Part shown: piece after piece, positions 45,001 through 54,616 of the stretch
How positions within the stretch are numbered: the first letter of the stretch is position 1
Layout: the number at the start of each line of letters is the position of its first letter
Position numbers and translations under genes: made by a program
Assembly: GCF_040151475.1 (NCBI RefSeq)
Contig: NZ_JBDKWG010000146.1
Location: 124,001 to 188,000, forward strand
DNA length: 64,000 bases
Direction of reading: 5' to 3'
From: CAXBNB01 sp040151475
GTDB lineage: Bacteria > Bacteroidota > Bacteroidia > Cytophagales > Cyclobacteriaceae
Notes under the pieces: model-generated
The model's input: the letters and a program-made list of their open reading frames with translations, nothing else
Told to the model about the DNA's origin: nothing
The model's database searches: none

Positions 45001-46206
45001 TTGAAAGTACTCTATATCCATCAATATTTTCGGACCCCTGATGAAGGAGGAGGTGTCAGGTCTTATTATCTCACCAAAGAGTTGGTGAAAAAGGGAATTG
45101 ATGTAGAAGTGATAAGTGCTCACAACAAGGATTATTATGAAACCAAAAATATTGATGGGGTAACCGTCCATTTTCTTCCCGTACTTTATGACAATGCTTT
45201 TAGTTTTAAGAAAAGAATCATAGCCTTTTTAAGATTTGCATTGTTGGCATGTAAAAAATCTAGGTCTGTAAAAAGAATAGATCTCTGCTATGTCATGACC
45301 ACTCCCCTTACTACCGGGCTTATCGCACTTTGGATTAAATGGACAAGGAATATTCCTTATATTTTCGAAGTAGGTGATTTGTGGCCACTTATTCCAGTGG
45401 AGGTAGGAGCTATAAAAAGCACTTTTCTTAAATCTATCTTGTTTCGGTTTGAAAAGGTATGCTACAGTAATGCATCCGGAGTAGTGGCTTTATCTCCGGG
45501 AATTGCTGAGTATATCCAGGCCATAGTTCCGAAAAAACCGATAAAAGTAATACCCAACATTGCTGATATCGACTTCTTTCAACCTGAAGAAAAACAGGAA
45601 TCGCTCAAACAGAAATACAGCATTAACAATAAATTTGTAATCAGCTACACCGGAACATTTGGCATTGCCAACCATTTAGAATATTTACTGGAAGCAGCAA
45701 AAGCATCTTTACTATTACCTGTTAAATTTCTGCTGGTCGGTGAAGGAGCAGAAAAGGAAAAGCTCTTGAAATTGAAAAAAGAATCCAATCTGGAAAATGT
45801 AGATTTCCAGCCTCATACCGATAGGAAGGGGATCAAAGAAATCCTCAATGTTTCTGATGCCATTTACATCTCTTTCATCAATATCAAGTCCATCAATACA
45901 GGTAGCCCAAATAAGTTGTTTGATGGGTTAGCATCAGGTAAACTGATTATTACAAATTTTGATGGATGGATAAAGAAACTCATAGAATCAAATGATGCAG
46001 GGTTTTCTTACCCAACAGAGAATACTCCGCTATTTACTGAAAAACTTCTCACTTTTATTGACAACAAAGAGATATTAAAATCATTTCAAAAAAACTCAAG
46101 GCAATTGGCGGAAAATAGTTTTTCGTTGGAAATGTTATCTCAGAGGCAGTTTGATTTTATTAGGATTCTCATAAATCCTATTCAAAATTCTTTGGCCGAT
46201 ACTTAG
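45001..46206 (+). CDS. Glycosyltransferase family 4 protein
   Basis: A 401-residue GT-B enzyme of the GT4 / WcaI-like type used in surface polysaccharide synthesis. The start MKVLYIHQYFRTPDEGGGVRSYYLTKELVKKG is typical, as are VALSPGIAEYI, VIPNIADIDFF, ISYTGTFGIANHLEYLLEA and the donor-site loop SINTGSPNKLFDGLASGK with its acidic partner. The start codon is TTG at 45001; no ATG exists before the upstream stop. Its last 29 bases overlap the end of gldB on the other strand. Confidence 0.9.
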   Translation: MKVLYIHQYFRTPDEGGGVRSYYLTKELVKKGIDVEVISAHNKDYYETKNIDGVTVHFLPVLYDNAFSFKKRIIAFLRFALLACKKSRSVKRIDLCYVMTTPLTTGLIALWIKWTRNIPYIFEVGDLWPLIPVEVGAIKSTFLKSILFRFEKVCYSNASGVVALSPGIAEYIQAIVPKKPIKVIPNIADIDFFQPEEKQESLKQKYSINNKFVISYTGTFGIANHLEYLLEAAKASLLLPVKFLLVGEGAEKEKLLKLKKESNLENVDFQPHTDRKGIKEILNVSDAIYISFINIKSINTGSPNKLFDGLASGKLIITNFDGWIKKLIESNDAGFSYPTENTPLFTEKLLTFIDNKEILKSFQKNSRQLAENSFSLEMLSQRQFDFIRILINPIQNSLADT

Positions 46207-47233
46207 CCATCTGAAATATTTTATGTGCATCGGTTTCAGCCATTAACTCTGTGATAGTCACATCACTATTTCTTTCCATGTACTTTTTCACTATTTCCCA
46301 GCCCAACCATGCGCCTACCCTTCCCGGACAGTTTTCACTGATCTCACTCACGTTGGGCCTTTCCCCGATGAACTTATTTTTCATGTAGTCATTTCTTTCA
46401 TATAGCAACTCATTCTCTATCAGGTTAGCCCAAATAATTTCCTGATTTTCATTTACTAGTTTTATCTCTTCAGCAGTGTAGCCAATGATCAACGAATCGG
46501 GTGTGCAAGGCAAGACTTGAGAAGTAAAATAAAATGATTTTCCTATGTTGACCATATCAGAAAGCAGTGTATTATGCGTTTGATCAATTTGATTGAATTC
46601 ATTAGACACAAAATTCATAATAGTAGGGACAAGGCTTTCTTTCTTAAACCGCTTCAAAATGTACTGGTGTTCATCGGGCCTGAAAGTGGCTTCAGTACCT
46701 AAAAAATAGTCTAACCCTACAATAATCAAAGAGTCAGATATATACAGGTCGTTGTAAAAAGCAGTAACCACTGTAGCCAATTTTGGTACCGGGGTATTGG
46801 GATAATGATAGTTAATGATTTGGTATGCTTGCCTGTAGTCTGCCAGAATATCATCCATATTAGCAAAGACTTGCTTACTCTCCATAAACAATGTATCGAC
46901 CGAAGGAGCTTTCAATAACCTATACACCCTCTTTGCCAGAATGGAATCGTGTGGGTATTGGTTTGCATGAAGAAAATAGTCTGCAAACACCCTATTTTCT
47001 GATAAAAAGGCTTCCACTTCCTCCCAGCTATTCGCACCCATCAACTCATCTTCCAAAGTGATTTTCTCGACACTTACATCTATTGAAGAGATATCAGGAA
47101 TATCCCTACATAATTTATCCTCACAAGCTAAAAAAGTAATGCTACAGATTGTAAAAATAATAATTGGGAATAGTGCTTTAAGAGTGTATTTATTATCCAC
47201 TTTTTCAATAAATTTTAAAATGTAATACCACAC
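46178..47233 (-). CDS. gldB: Gliding motility lipoprotein GldB-like
   Basis: Envelope lipoprotein required in flavobacterial gliding and type IX secretion (family knowledge). It has lipobox FLAC, then the weakly conserved GldB body: IIVGLDYFLGTEATFRPDEHQYILKRFKKESLVPTIM and GRVGAWLGWEIVKKYM are its best landmarks. The start is GTG at 47233 (351 residues) or GTG at 47200, which gives a more usual signal peptide. The gene end overlaps the glycosyltransferase gene. gldD and gldE are 7-8 kb away in this window. Confidence 0.8.
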   Translation of the reverse strand: MWYYILKFIEKVDNKYTLKALFPIIIFTICSITFLACEDKLCRDIPDISSIDVSVEKITLEDELMGANSWEEVEAFLSENRVFADYFLHANQYPHDSILAKRVYRLLKAPSVDTLFMESKQVFANMDDILADYRQAYQIINYHYPNTPVPKLATVVTAFYNDLYISDSLIIVGLDYFLGTEATFRPDEHQYILKRFKKESLVPTIMNFVSNEFNQIDQTHNTLLSDMVNIGKSFYFTSQVLPCTPDSLIIGYTAEEIKLVNENQEIIWANLIENELLYERNDYMKNKFIGERPNVSEISENCPGRVGAWLGWEIVKKYMERNSDVTITELMAETDAHKIFQMAKYRPKNFE

Positions 47234-47414
47234 AAAAATATGAATCTTCTGTCCTTAAAAAAGTGCTTTGATTTTTATTTCAAAATAGTATTTTGACTGT
47301 TTTTTTAATCAATTAATCCATAGTCAAACGAATCGTTTAATGAATTATTCTTAAACTTGTATTCATTCAATTATTTACAATGGGTATTCTAATAAAATCC
47401 TAATTTGATCGCAA

Positions 47415-48050
47415 ATGAAAAAATCCACCATCATATTTTTTTTGCTTGTATTAGGGACATCTGCTGTTGCCCAACCTAAAATTGGCTTGACATTTTCTCC
47501 ATCTCTTGTATTAAACAGAGTCAAATTCGATTCAGATCAGGCTAAAATCACCAACAATGGTTCAGGAATTAAATTCAAATTTGGTCTCAATGCAGATTTT
47601 GAGATTACAGATACATATTCATTCAGTACCGGGATAATCTATGCCCCAAAAAGGGTTGGACTTACAATTGAACCTACAGGCTCTTCGGTATCCAAAGAGG
47701 TTTATAAGTCACAATATTTGCAGATTCCCTTAACCATCAAACTGTTTACCAGTGAAGTAGCACCTGATGTAAAAGGATTTTTTCAGCTTGGTGTATTGGC
47801 TGAAGTGAAAATATTTAGTGAAGCACTTGATGACAGCTATACATTGGTTGAAAAATTTAAACCTTATGATGCTTCCTTTGTTTTCGGCATTGGTGCAGAA
47901 CATGATTCCGGGGCAAGTTCTGTATTGTATGCAGCTATTGTTTACAACAGAGGCCTGATCAATACGATTAGCAAAGTAGAATCAGGAATAACAGATAACT
48001 TGATTACAAAACTGGATATGATAAGCCTCCAGTTAGGAATCAAGTTCTGA
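47415..48050 (+). CDS. Outer membrane beta-barrel protein (PorT-like)
   Basis: A 211-residue small barrel: signal peptide MKKSTIIFFLLVLGTSAVAQ, then about eight amphipathic strands (KFGLNADFEITDTYSFSTGIIYAPKRVGL, SQYLQIPLTIKLF, GFFQLGVLAEVKIF, FVFGIGAEHD) and the usual C-terminal strand (MISLQLGIKF). Ligand and role unknown. It meets the RNase G gene end to end with two bases between the stops. Confidence 0.82.
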   Translation: MKKSTIIFFLLVLGTSAVAQPKIGLTFSPSLVLNRVKFDSDQAKITNNGSGIKFKFGLNADFEITDTYSFSTGIIYAPKRVGLTIEPTGSSVSKEVYKSQYLQIPLTIKLFTSEVAPDVKGFFQLGVLAEVKIFSEALDDSYTLVEKFKPYDASFVFGIGAEHDSGASSVLYAAIVYNRGLINTISKVESGITDNLITKLDMISLQLGIKF

Positions 48051-48052
48051 TT

Positions 48053-49603
48053 TTAAATTTCTATTTCTTCCCCCATAGCATTGATAATGCTATATTCGGT
48101 AAAAGGAAGTGATGAATCTTCCACCAGGTTTATCCACCGCTTATAAGTGAAAAACCATTTTATTTGCTGCGAAATCAATCCTTTGGTGAAATAAGCAAAC
48201 AAATAAGGATGAAGTGTAATGGCCAGCTTCTTTTCATTTTGTTTCACCATCAGGTGTTCGATGTTCTTTTCAATCTGATCTGCAACAAGTATGGAAGCAG
48301 TAATTTTACCCGTTCCATTACATGTAGGGCAAACTTCACCAGTTTTAATGTTCATCTCCGGTCTTACCCTTTGACGCGTTATTTGCATCAATCCAAATTT
48401 AGACAAAGGAAGTATGGTAAACTTAGACCTGTCGGTAGCCATTTCTTCTTTCATCTTTTGGAAAAGTAGCTTTTTGTTTTCTACTTTCCTCATATCGATA
48501 AAATCGACCACTATAATACCTCCCATATCCCTAAGCCTAAGCTGACGGGCAATTTCTTTGGCTGCATCAAGGTTTACCTTGAGCGCAGTATTTTCCTGAT
48601 TATCCTCAGCATTGGATTTGTTTCCGCTGTTAACATCAATGACATGAAGTGCCTCTGTGTGCTCTATGATCAAATACCCACCCCCATCTATACTCACAGA
48701 TTGGCCAAACAACCCTTTAAGCTGCTTTTCGATTCCAAAAGCTTCGAATATTTTAGCCTTGCCATTGTGCATTTTGACAAGTTTTTCTCTTCCCGGGGCA
48801 ATCTTGGTGATAAACGACCGAATGTCGTTATACATGTCTTTATCATCAACAGTAACGCTATCGAAAGATTCATTAAGAACGTCTCTTAATATGCTGTTTG
48901 CCCGGTTCATTTCCCCTATTATCTTGTCAGAAGGTTTGGCCTTCTTTAAGGCGAGCATACCGTCCTGCCAGGTTTTTACAAGATTTCTAAGGTCTTTATC
49001 AAGCTCTGCTACATCTTTGCCTTCCGCCACAGTACGTATGATTACACCGAAATTTTCGGGCTTAATCGAACTGATAAGCCTAAGTAGCCTTTTGCGTTCG
49101 TCGCTACTGGTTATTTTTTTTGATACTGATACTGAATCCGAAAACGGCACCAATACTATGTATCTGCCCGCTATGGACAACTCACAGGATAATCTAGGCC
49201 CTTTTGTTGAGATGGGTTCTTTTACTACCTGAACCAAAATTTTCTGGTTCTTAGTAAGCACCTGGCTCATTTTTCCAAACTTATCAATGTCACCTTCCCG
49301 TTTGAAACCATTCATTTTGCCCCCGGTAATTTTACCGGTTACAACCTGCTTGGAAAACTTAATAAGTGATCTAAGTTGGGGTCCGAGATCCAGATAATGA
49401 AGAAATGCATCTTTTTCGTATCCAATGTCAATAAAGGCAGCATTCAATCCCGGTACAACTTTCTTTACTGTACCAAAATAAACATCACCTACATTAAACT
49501 GGTTACCGTTTTCATCTGTATGAAACTCAGCTAATTTTTTGTCCTTTAAAAGGGCTATTCGACATCCATTTTGAGTTGAACTTATTACTAATTCGTTACT
49601 CAA
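48053..49603 (-). CDS. rng: Ribonuclease E/G family protein
   Basis: A 516-residue endoribonuclease that cuts A/U-rich single-stranded RNA and matures 16S rRNA in known members. An S1 RNA-binding domain at about 35-130 (FNVGDVYFGTVKKVVPGLNAAFIDIGYEKDAFLHYLDLG) is followed by the catalytic core (GGGYLIIEHTEALHVIDVNSGN, GGIIVVDFIDM with the metal Asp pair) and the zinc-link CPTCNGTG. The start is TTG at 49603, as MSNELVISSTQNG is the invariant beginning. Last gene of the HU-TPR-COX24-rng run. Confidence 0.95.
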   Translation of the reverse strand: MSNELVISSTQNGCRIALLKDKKLAEFHTDENGNQFNVGDVYFGTVKKVVPGLNAAFIDIGYEKDAFLHYLDLGPQLRSLIKFSKQVVTGKITGGKMNGFKREGDIDKFGKMSQVLTKNQKILVQVVKEPISTKGPRLSCELSIAGRYIVLVPFSDSVSVSKKITSSDERKRLLRLISSIKPENFGVIIRTVAEGKDVAELDKDLRNLVKTWQDGMLALKKAKPSDKIIGEMNRANSILRDVLNESFDSVTVDDKDMYNDIRSFITKIAPGREKLVKMHNGKAKIFEAFGIEKQLKGLFGQSVSIDGGGYLIIEHTEALHVIDVNSGNKSNAEDNQENTALKVNLDAAKEIARQLRLRDMGGIIVVDFIDMRKVENKKLLFQKMKEEMATDRSKFTILPLSKFGLMQITRQRVRPEMNIKTGEVCPTCNGTGKITASILVADQIEKNIEHLMVKQNEKKLAITLHPYLFAYFTKGLISQQIKWFFTYKRWINLVEDSSLPFTEYSIINAMGEEIEI

Positions 49604-49650
49604 ATTGATATGGTTTTATTGTTGAATATAGAAAAAACTATTGGAAGTTA

Positions 49651-49740
49651 TTACTTCTTCTTATGTCTGTTTTTTCTTAACCTTTTCTTTCTTTTGTGAG
49701 TAGAAATCTTATGTCTTTTCCTTTTTTTACCACAAGGCAT
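49651..49740 (-). CDS. AURKAIP1/COX24-domain ribosome-associated peptide
   Basis: A 29-residue, extremely basic peptide, MPCGKKRKRHKISTHKRKKR continuing with LRKNRHKKK, from ATG at 49740 to TAA at 49651-49653. This is the Bacteroidota COX24-domain peptide, related to the tail of mitoribosomal mS38 and mycobacterial bS22, so it is probably a small ribosomal component. It lies 20 bases after the TPR gene and 47 bases before rng, its usual place. Easily missed because of length. Confidence 0.88.
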   Translation of the reverse strand: MPCGKKRKRHKISTHKRKKRLRKNRHKKK

Positions 49741-49760
49741 AATTAAAAATATTTAATGTT

Positions 49761-50573
49761 TTATAATTCGTTTATTTCCTTTAGATAACCATCTGCTGCT
49801 TGATTAATGGCAGCATCATTATCCATTTGTTTTACTTTTTCAAACAATTCGGCTGCTATATCTTTTTGATCTAATTCAAAATAACTGACAGCTAAATAGA
49901 AAAATGCCTGAACATTTTCGGCATTTATTTCTGTTAATTTCTTAAATCTATCAACGGCTTTGTCATACTGACCAGACTGCATCGATAAAACACCTAAATT
50001 GTAAAGTGCTGTTTCGTTTTCCGGATATTCTTCCAGAACCTCTCTCAACATGCTGATACCCTGCATCGGATTTGCCGAACTCACCATTGTCATAGCTAGT
50101 TTTGCTTTCACATCCGGATTTTTTGAGTCCGTTTCCAACACCTTATTAAAGCAATCAGCAGCTAACCCACTGAACTTAGTTACTTCACTCTGGACCTTTG
50201 AAAAACCGAAAGCTTTAAAAAAAATATTTCCAGCCAGCAGGTAATTTTCCGTTTGATCTCCCTGGTTTAAAATAAATCTTGCAAATTTCTCCGCACTGTC
50301 CAATTTATTGTAAGCCAAATACAGATTTGCCAAAGAGTCCGCAAAGATAATACTTTTTTTATTATTTCCGGCAGAAGAAATTTTATTATAAAATCCTGCC
50401 ATTTTAACACTATCGCTTGTACTGATTTTGAAATCGTGGCTTGTCATGGACTCATTCTTACCAGTTATGCCCGTTTCTGTAGAATCATTATCAATAACAA
50501 CCTTTGGAAGACTGTACAAAACTATAATCAGTACTACGGCAATAACACTTACTGCTATTCTATGAAGCGACAT
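49761..50573 (-). CDS. TPR protein with N-terminal membrane anchor
   Basis: A 270-residue protein: one membrane helix (about 6-24, IAVSVIAVVLIIVLYSLPK) and three to four tetratricopeptide units towards the C-terminus (DCFNKVLETDSKNPDVKAKLAM, ALYNLGVLSMQSGQYDKAVDRFKKLTEINAENVQAFFYLAVSYFELDQKDIAAELFEKV). The HU-TPR-COX24-rng order is conserved in the phylum. The body faces the periplasm if the helix is a signal anchor. Partner unknown. Confidence 0.85.
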   Translation of the reverse strand: MSLHRIAVSVIAVVLIIVLYSLPKVVIDNDSTETGITGKNESMTSHDFKISTSDSVKMAGFYNKISSAGNNKKSIIFADSLANLYLAYNKLDSAEKFARFILNQGDQTENYLLAGNIFFKAFGFSKVQSEVTKFSGLAADCFNKVLETDSKNPDVKAKLAMTMVSSANPMQGISMLREVLEEYPENETALYNLGVLSMQSGQYDKAVDRFKKLTEINAENVQAFFYLAVSYFELDQKDIAAELFEKVKQMDNDAAINQAADGYLKEINEL

Positions 50574-50587
50574 ATAGGGAAGGTCGT

Positions 50588-50878
50588 TTAACCAATTTTT
50601 TTGCTGGTTTTTATTTTCTCAATAAATACCTTTGAGGGTTTAAAGCTTGGAATGTAGTGTTCGTCTATCACCATTGCTGTATTTTGGGAAATGTTTCTGG
50701 CTATTTTCTTTGCCCTCTTTTTGTTAATGAAACTCCCAAAGCCACGAACGTAGATGTTTTCTCCATCTGCCATCGAATTTTTTACCACACTAAAAAAAGC
50801 TTCCACCGATGCTTGCACATCAAGTCTATCAATTCCAGTTTTGTCTGCTATCTCATTTATTACATCTGCTTTCGTCAC
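50588..50878 (-). CDS. HU/IHF-family DNA-binding protein
   Basis: A 96-residue nucleoid protein that bends DNA as a dimer. The start MTKADVINEIADKTGI (GTG codon at 50878), the turn VRGFGSFINKKRAKKIARNI and the beta-arm tip are family standard; the DNA-intercalating Pro is replaced or shifted (HYIPSFKPSKVF). First gene of the minus-strand run, divergent from mutY across about 130 bases that must hold both promoters. Confidence 0.93.
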   Translation of the reverse strand: MTKADVINEIADKTGIDRLDVQASVEAFFSVVKNSMADGENIYVRGFGSFINKKRAKKIARNISQNTAMVIDEHYIPSFKPSKVFIEKIKTSKKIG

Positions 50879-51006
50879 GGCGATAAATTTTAATCATTTC
50901 TAATATAAAACCCTTAATACCAACTATTTTCGTTTTTCGAAATATTTGATCTTTGGAACGGCAAATAAAAGCAAAAAATCAGGAATTCAGAAATATTAAA
51001 ACTTTA

Positions 51007-52101
51007 ATGAACACAGAATTTCAAATCAATTTATCCAAAACTTTCTCTACTAGTCTGATAAACTGGTATGAAATCAACAAAAGAGATTTGCCATGGAGAG
51101 ATACCAACAACCCGTATGTGATCTGGCTTTCTGAGATTATCCTTCAGCAAACACGGGTGCAACAGGGTTTGCCTTATTTCAATAAATTTCTAAAAACTTT
51201 TCCAGACATTGAAGCATTTGCTAATGCCAGCGAACAAGATATCTTGAAATTATGGCAGGGATTGGGCTATTATTCAAGAGCCCGAAACATGCTGGTTTGT
51301 GCCAAAGAGGTTGTAAACGAACATAATGGCCAGTTTCCCCCGGATTTTAACCAATTATTAAAACTTAAAGGAATAGGGAAATATACTGCGGCGGCAATTG
51401 CATCATTTTCATTTAAACAAACTGTACCTGTTTTGGATGGAAATGTATTTAGAGTATTGTCAAGAATTTATGGAATAGAAAATGACATTTCCGAAACGTC
51501 AAGCCACAAAGTATTTTGGAATAAAGCAGAATCCTTAATTCCACATCAAACACCTGATAAATTTAATCAGGCCATTATGGAATTTGGTGCTCTTCAGTGT
51601 GTTCCCAAATCTCCAAATTGTAATGGGTGTGCATTTAAAACTCATTGTTTTGCATACAAACACGGTTTACAGGATGTGTTACCTGTGAAGAAAAAAAAAG
51701 TAAAAAAGAAAATCAGACATTTCAATTATTTTGTCATCGTTCATGACGACAAAGTGTTGGTCAAAGAAAGAAAAACAAAAGATATTTGGAAAGGCATGTA
51801 CGATTTTTTGTTGTTAGAAACACCTGACGAACAAGGATTTGACCAGCTTATGGTTAATCAGGCAAAATTTCTATCCGATCTGGGAAATATAGTAACTAGT
51901 TCGAGTAACTTTAAGCATATTTTGACACATCAGACTATTTTCGCAAAGTTCTTCGTTTTTTCTATTGATAGTAGAAAAGATTTTGGTGTGATTAAAAGAA
52001 AATTCGATCTTGAGGAAGTAGAGACAATAGCATTAGATACTTTACCCATATCAAGATTAATGGATAAATATTTGAAAAAGGAGACAAATTATTTAACTTA
52101 A
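51007..52101 (+). CDS. mutY: A/G-specific adenine glycosylase
   Basis: Removes adenine opposite 8-oxoguanine. In 364 residues: the catalytic Glu in WLSEIILQQTRVQQ, helix-hairpin-helix LKLKGIGKYTAAAIASF, catalytic Asp in VPVLDGNVFRV, [4Fe-4S] loop Cys-x6-Cys-x2-Cys-x5-Cys (CVPKSPNCNGCAFKTHC) and a C-terminal Nudix-like domain (HFNYFVIVHDDKVLVKERKTKDIWKGMYDF) that reads 8-oxoG. The ATG at 51007 is used; a TTG at 50953 would add 18 residues without family support. Confidence 0.95.
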   Translation: MNTEFQINLSKTFSTSLINWYEINKRDLPWRDTNNPYVIWLSEIILQQTRVQQGLPYFNKFLKTFPDIEAFANASEQDILKLWQGLGYYSRARNMLVCAKEVVNEHNGQFPPDFNQLLKLKGIGKYTAAAIASFSFKQTVPVLDGNVFRVLSRIYGIENDISETSSHKVFWNKAESLIPHQTPDKFNQAIMEFGALQCVPKSPNCNGCAFKTHCFAYKHGLQDVLPVKKKKVKKKIRHFNYFVIVHDDKVLVKERKTKDIWKGMYDFLLLETPDEQGFDQLMVNQAKFLSDLGNIVTSSSNFKHILTHQTIFAKFFVFSIDSRKDFGVIKRKFDLEEVETIALDTLPISRLMDKYLKKETNYLT

Positions 52102-52142
52102 CTTGTTGTTATTTTATTTGACTCTGTTAAAAAATTGAAATT

Positions 52143-52577
52143 ATGGCTGGTGTAAACAAAGTAATTCTGGTAGGTAATCTGGGTAAAGATCCGGAAGTGA
52201 GACATTTGGAAAATGGAAGAGCTGTGGCAAACTTTTCGTTGGCTACAAGTGAGACTTATAAAAACCGGGAAGGCGAACGGGTTACCCAGACCGAATGGCA
52301 CAATGTGGTATTGTGGACACCTCTTGCTGAAATAGCAGAAAAATACCTTGCCAAAGGTGGGCAGGTATATATCGAAGGGAAATTGACTTCAAGGTCTTAT
52401 GACGATAAAGATGGCATCACCAGATACAGGACAGAAGTGGTAGGAAGAGAGATGACACTACTAGGCAGCCGCCCTTCTTCTGAAGAAGGAACACAAAATG
52501 AAACCAGTAACACTGGTACTACTACTTCGTCAGAACCTGCAACAAGCGAAAACGAAATTGACGATCTGCCGTTTTAG
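52143..52577 (+). CDS. ssb: Single-stranded DNA-binding protein
   Basis: A 144-residue OB-fold protein. The start MAGVNKVILVGNLGKDPEVRHLENG and WHNVVLWTPLAEIAEKYLAKGGQVYIEGKL are typical, then a Ser/Thr/Glu linker and the acidic tip EIDDLPF that recruits repair and replication partners, RecG among them in known systems. Next to mutY and upstream of gldE-gldD-recG on the same strand. Confidence 0.97.
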   Translation: MAGVNKVILVGNLGKDPEVRHLENGRAVANFSLATSETYKNREGERVTQTEWHNVVLWTPLAEIAEKYLAKGGQVYIEGKLTSRSYDDKDGITRYRTEVVGREMTLLGSRPSSEEGTQNETSNTGTTTSSEPATSENEIDDLPF

Positions 52578-52600
52578 GTTTAAAATAATATTCATTTCTT

Positions 52601-53926
52601 ATGGACGATCCTTTTCCGGGGTTATTTGAATTATCCGCAATCTTATCAACATTAGATTTTTACTTCGTTGCTTTTATTACTTTATTGGTAATCTTCCTTT
52701 TTGGACTTTCTGCTTTGGTTTCAGGATCTGAAGTGGCTTATTTTTCACTCTCACAAGATCAAATCAAAGAAAGTAAAGACTCTGATTCCACTCAAGTCCA
52801 CAGAATATATCAGTTGCTTTCAAACCCAAAACGCTTGTTGGCAACCATACTTATACTCAACAATTTTGTGAACATAGCCATTGTCATGATCTGTACTTAT
52901 TTTACGTGGCAGATCACTGGCAACAAAAATACCGAAGGAGCTATATTAATAACCTTAACCACTTTGGTCACTGTTGCCATAGTGTTTGTTGGAGAAATTG
53001 TCCCAAAAATTTACGCCAATCAAAATAACTTCATTTTTGCAAAACACACATCCGGACTGTTATTCATTTCTTATAACTTCTTCAAACCCTTGTCTTGGTT
53101 ATTGATGTCTATTAGTAATCTGATCGAAAAAAGAATAGAAAAAAAGGGCTATAATGTTTCTGTCACCGAATTGCATCATGCACTCGAACTCACTACTGAC
53201 GGAGAGGCAACCGAGGAAGAAAAGGGCATTTTAAAAGGAATTGTGAATTTTGGTACACTATCCGTAAAGCAAATCATGAAATCAAGACTCGATATTACCT
53301 CGGTTGAGATCAATACAAATTTTCATGAATTGATTTCTCTGGTTAAAAAAACCGGATATTCAAGGCTGCCGGTGTATAACGACACTATGGACAAGATAGA
53401 GGGTATTTTATATATAAAAGACTTATTACCATACTTAAATGAAGATGAGAAATTTGAGTGGCAGGTTTTATTAAGGCCTGGTTTTTTTGTACCGGAAACA
53501 AAAAAAATAGATACTCTTTTCAATGACTTTCAGGAAAAAAGAGTTCACATCGCCATAGTAGTAGATGAATACGGAGGTACTTCGGGGTTAATTACCCTTG
53601 AAGATGTCATCGAAGAGATAGTAGGAGAAATAAATGATGAATTTGATGAAGCATCTGATATTCCATACAATAAACTGGACAACAACACCTTTATCTTTGA
53701 AGGAAAAACATCTCTTATGGATTTTTGCAGGGTCACCGGTATAGATCATGCTATTATAGATGATGCCAAAGGTGAAAGCGAATCTGTTGGAGGCCTTCTT
53801 TTGGAAATTAACTCGAAGCTCCCAAAATCAGGAGAAAAGATTCACTTTCAAAATTTGGTATTTACCATTGTTGCAGTAAGCGACAAAAGGATCAAAAGAG
53901 TGAGGGTTTTCATCAATGAAAAATAA
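52601..53926 (+). CDS. gldE: Gliding motility-associated protein GldE (CNNM/CorC-like)
   Basis: A 441-residue membrane protein: four hydrophobic helices in a DUF21/CNNM domain at about 20-190 (FITLLVIFLFGLSALVSGSEVAYFSL), a CBS pair at about 205-330 (VKQIMKSRLDITSVEIN, RVHIAIVVDEYGGTSGLITLEDVIEEIVGEINDEFD) and a CorC-type domain (GLLLEINSKLPKSGEKI). In the phylum it is paired with GldD and needed for efficient gliding; homologues transport Mg2+ or Co2+. Confidence 0.93.
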   Translation: MDDPFPGLFELSAILSTLDFYFVAFITLLVIFLFGLSALVSGSEVAYFSLSQDQIKESKDSDSTQVHRIYQLLSNPKRLLATILILNNFVNIAIVMICTYFTWQITGNKNTEGAILITLTTLVTVAIVFVGEIVPKIYANQNNFIFAKHTSGLLFISYNFFKPLSWLLMSISNLIEKRIEKKGYNVSVTELHHALELTTDGEATEEEKGILKGIVNFGTLSVKQIMKSRLDITSVEINTNFHELISLVKKTGYSRLPVYNDTMDKIEGILYIKDLLPYLNEDEKFEWQVLLRPGFFVPETKKIDTLFNDFQEKRVHIAIVVDEYGGTSGLITLEDVIEEIVGEINDEFDEASDIPYNKLDNNTFIFEGKTSLMDFCRVTGIDHAIIDDAKGESESVGGLLLEINSKLPKSGEKIHFQNLVFTIVAVSDKRIKRVRVFINEK

Positions 53927-53984
53927 TCCGTCAAAGTACCGGAAATATCAAAACACCATTTCTTGTCATTTCAAATAACAAATC

Positions 53985-54587
53985 GTGATTGAATCAAAAA
54001 TATACTTAAAACATGCTCTAAGCCTGATCTTTGTTTTCATCGTATGCACTCTGGTTTCATGTGAAAGCGAGTTTTCTCCTAAGCCCAAAGGGTATAACAG
54101 AATAGAATTGCCCCAAGCTGTTTACATTCAGTTGCCTGATAGTTTTCCCTATAATTTTTCCTATTCTGCTTTTGCAAAAATTACGAGAGACAGTTCTTGG
54201 ATTTCGGAGCGCTATTGGATCGATCTAACGTATCCGGAACTAGGTGCTACCATTCAAGTAACCTACAAACCCGTAGAAAAAAACAAACAAAATTTGAAAG
54301 AATACTTGAATGATTCGTACAACCTTACCTCCAAGCACAATGTAAAAGCCTATGCTATAGATGAAGCAGTGATTAATTTGTCGAATGGAGGTAAAGCAAC
54401 TGTGATGTCGCTTTCAGGCGAGGTTCCAAGTCCTTTCCAGTTCCATGTAACTGACTCCATAAATCATTTTATCCGGGGAGCTCTCTATTTCAAAACGTCA
54501 ACAAAAAACGATTCTCTGGCTCCTGTAATAAACTATGTTAAAAAAGACATCATTCACATGCTCAATTCACTTGAATGGAATGATTGA
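53985..54587 (+). CDS. gldD: Gliding motility lipoprotein GldD
   Basis: A 200-residue lipoprotein: signal with lipobox LVSC, then the GldD landmarks PKPKGYNRIELP, WIDLTYPELGATIQVTYKP, LNDSYNLTSKHNVKAYAIDE and FQFHVTDSINHFIRGALYF. GTG start at 53985. Expected in the periplasmic face of the gliding / type IX secretion machinery. 58 bases after gldE, as in other gliding Bacteroidota. Confidence 0.95.
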   Translation: MIESKIYLKHALSLIFVFIVCTLVSCESEFSPKPKGYNRIELPQAVYIQLPDSFPYNFSYSAFAKITRDSSWISERYWIDLTYPELGATIQVTYKPVEKNKQNLKEYLNDSYNLTSKHNVKAYAIDEAVINLSNGGKATVMSLSGEVPSPFQFHVTDSINHFIRGALYFKTSTKNDSLAPVINYVKKDIIHMLNSLEWND

Positions 54588-54616
54588 ATTACAGTAACAT
54601 TTTATAACTTTTCGAA

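Noticed and set aside
48657..49232. 191-codon frame opposite RNase G
   Set aside because: Antisense shadow; the minus-strand rng protein has all its motifs here.
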